Assembly: GCF_002632485.1 (NCBI RefSeq)
Contig: NZ_NIBU01000037.1
Location: forward strand, 1-37,610
Length of the DNA stretch: 37,610 nt
Direction of reading: 5' to 3'
Source of the DNA: Xenorhabdus innexi
GTDB taxonomy: Bacteria; Pseudomonadota; Gammaproteobacteria; Enterobacterales; Enterobacteriaceae
Shown: piece by piece, positions 34,371-37,610 of the stretch
Numbering within the stretch: position 1 is the stretch's first letter
How the letters are laid out: every line of letters starts with the position of its first letter
The notes under the pieces: generated by a model
Told to the model about the DNA's origin: nothing
Databases searched by the model: none
The model's input: only the letters and a program-made list of their open reading frames with translations
Position numbers and translations under genes: made by a program

Positions 34371-34412
34371 AACTCACCAATATACATTTATGTGAAGTAC
34401 TATCAGTGAGTT
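34371..34412. repeat. Inverted repeat after the DUF1801 gene
   Basis: AACTCAC and GTGAGTT arms (7 bp) are separated by a 28-nt loop and lie inside a wider GGGCT...AGCC pairing. It could be a weak terminator or leader structure. Confidence 0.35.
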
Positions 34413-34512
34413 AAAGAATAGCCTTATTGGGTTTAGATAAGTACATAACTCAAGAAATTTTGTTATTTTTTTGTTAGGCTGGAACACTTTTTATTTCTAT
34501 ACGAATATTATT

Positions 34513-35049
34513 ATGATTTATTTCACATCTGATACTCATTTTTGCCACTCCAGCATTATAAATTTATGTGGGCGACCATTTGAAAGTGTACATCATATGA
34601 ATAATACGATAATACACAATTGGAACGCCTGTGTTACCGAGCGAGACGAAATTTATATCTTAGGCGATTTTCTTTATCGTGGAACCGGAACTGATGCTAA
34701 TCAGATTCTGCGTAGACTTAATGGTAAAAAATTTCTGATCCGAGGTAACCACGATAAATTTCTGAGTGATCCAGAGTTTGATTCTTCAATGTTTGAGTGG
34801 GTAAAAGACTACTACGAAATGGATTATCAGAAACAAAAAATCGTGATGTTTCACTACCCGATTCTTGAATGGCAGGGTTATTTTCGTAATGCTATTCATC
34901 TTTACGGACACGTTCATAACGCAGGCAAAGATCCTGACCAATATAAACGATTAAGTGTGCTCGGCCCCAGAGCTATTAACGTTGGTGTCGACGTTAATAA
35001 TTTCTTTCCTGTCAGCATTAACCAAGTGCTGAAAAGAGCGCAAGAATAA
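34513..35049 (+). CDS. Calcineurin-like metallophosphoesterase
   Basis: A 178-aa two-metal phosphoesterase. All five motifs are present: SDTHFCH, ILGDFLYR, IRGNHDKF, VMFHYPILEWQ and LYGHVHNAG. Small proteins of this type act on nucleotide-like phosphodiesters and are common in bacteria and phages. The ATG at 34513 (MIYFTSDTHF) is chosen because it starts directly in the first beta-strand; a TTG at 34471 would add 14 unrelated residues. It is convergent with the LysR gene. The substrate is unknown. Confidence 0.88.
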   Translation: MIYFTSDTHFCHSSIINLCGRPFESVHHMNNTIIHNWNACVTERDEIYILGDFLYRGTGTDANQILRRLNGKKFLIRGNHDKFLSDPEFDSSMFEWVKDYYEMDYQKQKIVMFHYPILEWQGYFRNAIHLYGHVHNAGKDPDQYKRLSVLGPRAINVGVDVNNFFPVSINQVLKRAQE

Positions 35050-35092
35050 ATTCAATTGATTATATCGAATTTCTCATAGGGTTGACGGAACC

Positions 35093-35992
35093 TCACAGCC
35101 GATTAAGACATAAGCTATTATTTTTAATAAAATCAATAAAGCAACGTAACCGTGGTGAAAGTGTCTGGTTACGGTAATAAACTGCATTAATCGGTTGTTT
35201 TTGCTCAAAAGTAAGATGAGAAAGTATTTGTTTAAATTCTCCTGTTTCTCTCATTTCATAAGTCATAAAATCCGACAGACACACTATACCAACACCTTTG
35301 CGGGTCAGATTACATAATATTTCACCACTACTTGCGGCAATCGTCGGTGTAATTTTAAACCCCTTTTTATCACCATGATAAAGTGGCCATTCGTTAAGGT
35401 TTTCCGGTGCAGTAAACCCAAGCAGACAATGTTGTTGCAGATCTTCAGCCGCTTTCGGTTCACCAAAGCGCTGTAAATAGAGAGGGCTTGCCAGGACACG
35501 CAACTTACTGTGGCCTAACAATGTCGCGCGCAGAGAAGAATCTGTCAGAGTTCCAATGCGAAAGGCAATATCAGTCTGCTTTTCCAGCAGATCAGTGACA
35601 CCTTCATAATTAGTCAGTTCCAGCGTTATCTGTGGATATATTTCATGAAATTGAGCGACCAGTGGTGTAATAACATGTAGCAGAAAAGGCGTCGATGCAT
35701 CAACCCGCAGTGTTCCGGATGGAATATTTTTGTGATTCAGCAAAACTTCTTCTGCTTCTTGTGCAAGTTTGACCACCTCACGGGCTTTTTGTAGAAATGC
35801 CGCGCCTTCTTCACTTAACTTTATACGTCGGGTAGTTCGGTATAACAACGTGCTATCCATTTTCTCTTCAAGGCGCAATAATGCCCGGCTGGTGGCAGAA
35901 ATGGTCAGCCCCAGCCATTCAGCCGCAGAGGTTATTGAACCACTATCCACCACTGCAATAAATGCCCGCATCTCTTCCAGAGTAATTTTCAT
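35093..35992 (-). CDS. LysR-type regulator next to the YdhP-like exporter
   Basis: A 299-aa LTTR. The HTH is FIAVVDSGSITSAAEWLGLT with ISATSRALLRLEEKM, followed by a linker helix and an effector-binding domain. The block FRIGTLTDSSLRATLLG is typical of the YafC/YhjC-type subgroup. It is divergent from the exporter gene at 36122 with a 129-bp shared region containing a TCACTT/AAGTGA dyad, so regulation of the exporter is likely. Confidence 0.9.
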   Translation of the reverse strand: MKITLEEMRAFIAVVDSGSITSAAEWLGLTISATSRALLRLEEKMDSTLLYRTTRRIKLSEEGAAFLQKAREVVKLAQEAEEVLLNHKNIPSGTLRVDASTPFLLHVITPLVAQFHEIYPQITLELTNYEGVTDLLEKQTDIAFRIGTLTDSSLRATLLGHSKLRVLASPLYLQRFGEPKAAEDLQQHCLLGFTAPENLNEWPLYHGDKKGFKITPTIAASSGEILCNLTRKGVGIVCLSDFMTYEMRETGEFKQILSHLTFEQKQPINAVYYRNQTLSPRLRCFIDFIKNNSLCLNRL

Positions 35993-36059
35993 TTTTGCAT
36001 TTCACTCAATAGTTTTTCTCATATTAATGGCTATTTCTGCAAATACCAACCTGACACAA

Positions 36060-36077
36060 TCACTTTCCTTTAAGTGA
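36060..36077. promoter_or_regulatory. Candidate LysR box upstream of the YdhP-like gene
   Basis: TCACTT-TCCTTT-AAGTGA is a perfect inverted repeat with 6-bp arms, 45 bp upstream of the exporter start and between the divergent genes. Confidence 0.5.
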
Positions 36078-36121
36078 TGTCGTTTCAGCAATAATGCTGA
36101 GATTAAAAATATGAGGAAACT

Positions 36122-37300
36122 ATGCGCACGAGTACCGCTCTGTTATCACTTTCAATTGGAGCATTTGCTATCGGAGCTACAGAGTTTTCGCCGATGGGTA
36201 TGTTGCCGGAGATAGCTTCAGATCTGACCATTTCTATCCCTACAGCGGGTATTCTGGTAATGGTCTACGCAATTGGTGTGATGCTAGGCGCTCCAGTGAT
36301 GACTTTATTACTGATTAAACGCTCTCCAAAAGCCGCACTGATTTTTTTGATGGGTATCTTCACATTTGGCAATATTTTATCTGCGCTATCACCCGATTTT
36401 TCGCTATTACTCATCGCCCGTTTTATAACCAGTTTAAATCATGGTGCATTTTTTGGCATAGGTGCTCTGGTCGCTACTCGGGTAGTAGAGAAGGGGAAAG
36501 AAGCCAGTGCAATTGCCAGTATGTTTATGGGATTAACTATCGCTAATATTGGTGGCGTTCCGATAATTACGCGTTTATCACAGGTATTGGGTTGGCGGGA
36601 GGCTTTTCTCCTGATCAGTATATTGGGATTTATTACCATGATTTTTCTGTTATTCGCGCTCCCTCGGGGAATGTCGGGACAATCGTTTAATTTACGCCGT
36701 GAACTACAGGTTTTATTAAAACCACCAGTACTGACAGCTCTGTTCTGTACGGTGCTTGGAGCCAGCGCTATGTTCACTTTCTATACTTATATCGTGCCAG
36801 TGTTAATGACTATTTCTCATGTCCCAGAAACACAAGTGAGTATCATGCTGGTTCTGGTTGGCGTGGGGTTTACAGTCGGAAATTATATCGGCGGTATTCT
36901 GGCGAATCGTTCCGTGTCGCGAACGCTCTACGGATTATTTACCTTATTGTTTCTGACCATGATGTTATTTCCACAAATTGCGAAGGACAGTATTACTGCC
37001 GGTATTATATTGATATTGTGCGGAGCAGCCAGTTTTGGCATTGTCCCGCCATTACAACTAAAAGTAATGCAGGTAGCATCTGAAGCTCAGTCATTAGCCT
37101 CTTCTGTCAATATTGGTGCATTTAATCTGGGGAACGCCATTGGCGCAGCATTGGGTGCAATCGTCTTATCACTGGGATTAGGGTATGAGATGGTTAGTTA
37201 TTCGGGCGGTTTTATCGCATTGGTAGGGTTGTTATTATTACTGATAACGGAGCGAAAAACACAGTCACTGACATTACCGATTAATAAAAGAAATGAATAG
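36122..37300 (+). CDS. ydhP: MFS transporter YdhP-like (DHA1 family)
   Basis: A 392-aa inner-membrane exporter with 12 TM segments. It is strikingly close to E. coli YdhP as I remember it: IGAFAIGATEFSPMGMLPEI, FITSLNHGAFFGIGALVATR, ASMFMGLTIANIGGVP and SSVNIGAFNLGNAIGAALGA occur almost unchanged in both. YdhP is an arabinose-efflux-like DHA1 protein; its physiological substrate is not clear. GAGGAAAC precedes the ATG. It is divergent from the LysR gene and followed by a GC-rich terminator. Confidence 0.9.
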   Translation: MRTSTALLSLSIGAFAIGATEFSPMGMLPEIASDLTISIPTAGILVMVYAIGVMLGAPVMTLLLIKRSPKAALIFLMGIFTFGNILSALSPDFSLLLIARFITSLNHGAFFGIGALVATRVVEKGKEASAIASMFMGLTIANIGGVPIITRLSQVLGWREAFLLISILGFITMIFLLFALPRGMSGQSFNLRRELQVLLKPPVLTALFCTVLGASAMFTFYTYIVPVLMTISHVPETQVSIMLVLVGVGFTVGNYIGGILANRSVSRTLYGLFTLLFLTMMLFPQIAKDSITAGIILILCGAASFGIVPPLQLKVMQVASEAQSLASSVNIGAFNLGNAIGAALGAIVLSLGLGYEMVSYSGGFIALVGLLLLLITERKTQSLTLPINKRNE

Positions 37301-37311
37301 TCTATTCTTGC

Positions 37312-37335
37312 ATACCCGCCAAATCAGGCGGGTAT
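37312..37335 (+). terminator. Terminator after the YdhP-like gene
   Basis: Arms ATACCCGCC / GGCGGGTAT (9 bp) with loop AAATCA, 12 bp past the stop. Confidence 0.8.
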
Positions 37336-37368
37336 ATAACGGAGAATTATTCACAATAAGTGACTTCT

Positions 37369-37388
37369 CACCACCCTATCGGGCGATG
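37369..37388 (-). repeat. Right-end hairpin of a tnpB-carrying IS element
   Basis: On the minus strand CATCGCCC-GATA-GGGTGGTG folds into an 8-bp stem (two G-U pairs as RNA) 40 bp past the tnpB stop. This is the position expected for the right-end structure of IS200/IS605-family elements. The exact element end near 37361 is not certain. Confidence 0.65.
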
Positions 37389-37427
37389 CTTCTTATTTCG
37401 TTAGCCGTTGCTCGATAGTATCGAGAC

Positions 37428-37610
37428 TTACGCAGCTTCCATAAGCAGAAACGACCGTCCAGCCGCCTTTAATTCCAGAATGCCTTTATCACGGATATTG
37501 AGAGCCGCGTTTAAGTCGCGGTCTATATCCATAGTGCCACAAGATGGACAATCCCACTGACGAACCGACAAAGGCATATCTTCCGTTTTATGACCGCAGC
37601 AATGACAAGT
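37428..37610 (-). CDS. tnpB: TnpB (OrfB), RNA-guided nuclease, C-terminal 60 residues only
   Basis: The gene enters from the right edge; only the last 60 codons and the stop are visible. The zinc ribbon is seen as TCHCCGHK ... WDCPSCGT and the third RuvC motif as DIDRDLNAALNI, with the catalytic Asp in D-R-D. The tail is LELKAAGRSFLLMEAA. This is an IS605/IS1341-type TnpB and the visible part is intact. No tnpA is visible in this element. The single-strand transposase at 15196 belongs to a different copy. Confidence 0.93.
   Translation of the reverse strand, partial: TCHCCGHKTEDMPLSVRQWDCPSCGTMDIDRDLNAALNIRDKGILELKAAGRSFLLMEAA

Larger units (their letters stand above)
37361..37610 (-). ncRNA. 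Candidate omega-RNA (right-end guide RNA) region of tnpB, partial
   Basis: TnpB nucleases are known to use an RNA made from the 3' end of tnpB through the right end of the element, with the guide taken from flanking DNA. The pieces expected are here: the tnpB 3' end, a hairpin at 37369-37388 and the flank beyond about 37361. The boundary, and thus the guide, is inferred. Confidence 0.4.

Overview
The window looks like chromosomal accessory DNA from an enteric gammaproteobacterium, most likely a Photorhabdus- or Xenorhabdus-type Morganellaceae. This rests on moderate-to-low GC by eye, AT-rich intergenic DNA, a close relative of E. coli YdhP, IS200/IS605 elements and a mix of secreted proteins and small transporter/regulator modules. 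The genus is an inference. I saw no rRNA, tRNA, CRISPR array or prophage.

Layout. 1-1515: 5' part of a secreted subtilisin-type autotransporter, followed by 786 bp of AT-rich non-coding DNA. 2302-5747: a GNAT acetyltransferase, a PPOX-fold flavoprotein, and an MmyB-like regulator divergent from a 14-TM drug exporter. 5831-9208: aspT-aspD, an aspartate/alanine exchange plus decarboxylation operon. 9440-11658: a flavin reductase and an EamA exporter divergent from a MarR regulator, with two matching operator-like palindromes between them. 11812-14527: a copper-uptake pair (DUF2946 protein and TonB-dependent copper receptor with a His/Gly repeat). 14592-16717: a secreted protein that looks like a metzincin without its zinc ligands, followed by an ankyrin gene split after about five codons by an IS200-type element. 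16895-20787: LysR, bauA and mmsA/bauC for beta-alanine catabolism. 21038-23883: a methyltransferase, an ASCH protein and an 8-oxoguanine-deaminase-like amidohydrolase with an unusual signal-like N-terminus. 23947-26426: an EamA exporter divergent from a MocR regulator across a 30-bp palindrome. 26691-29043: MarR, GNAT, and an OYE/NemA-like ene-reductase. 29116-31941: an NhaC-family antiporter divergent from a secreted P1/DmpA-type beta-aminopeptidase. 32004-33865: an alpha/beta hydrolase pseudogene (in-frame TGA and missing catalytic His) and a secreted alpha/beta hydrolase. 33946-37300: DUF1801, a metallophosphoesterase, and LysR divergent from a YdhP-like MFS exporter. The right edge cuts into the 3' end of a tnpB gene with its right-end hairpin.

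How it works together. The repeated pattern is transporter plus divergent regulator (MmyB/DHA2, MarR/EamA, MocR/EamA, LysR/YdhP), often beside a detoxifying redox or acetyltransferase enzyme. This suggests a chemical-defence and efflux region. A second theme is amino-acid scavenging: AspT/AspD can turn aspartate into alanine while generating proton-motive force, a secreted beta-aminopeptidase could release beta-amino acids, and BauA/MmsA can burn beta-alanine to acetyl-CoA. The most unusual locus is the pseudo-metzincin/ankyrin pair inactivated by the IS200 insertion.
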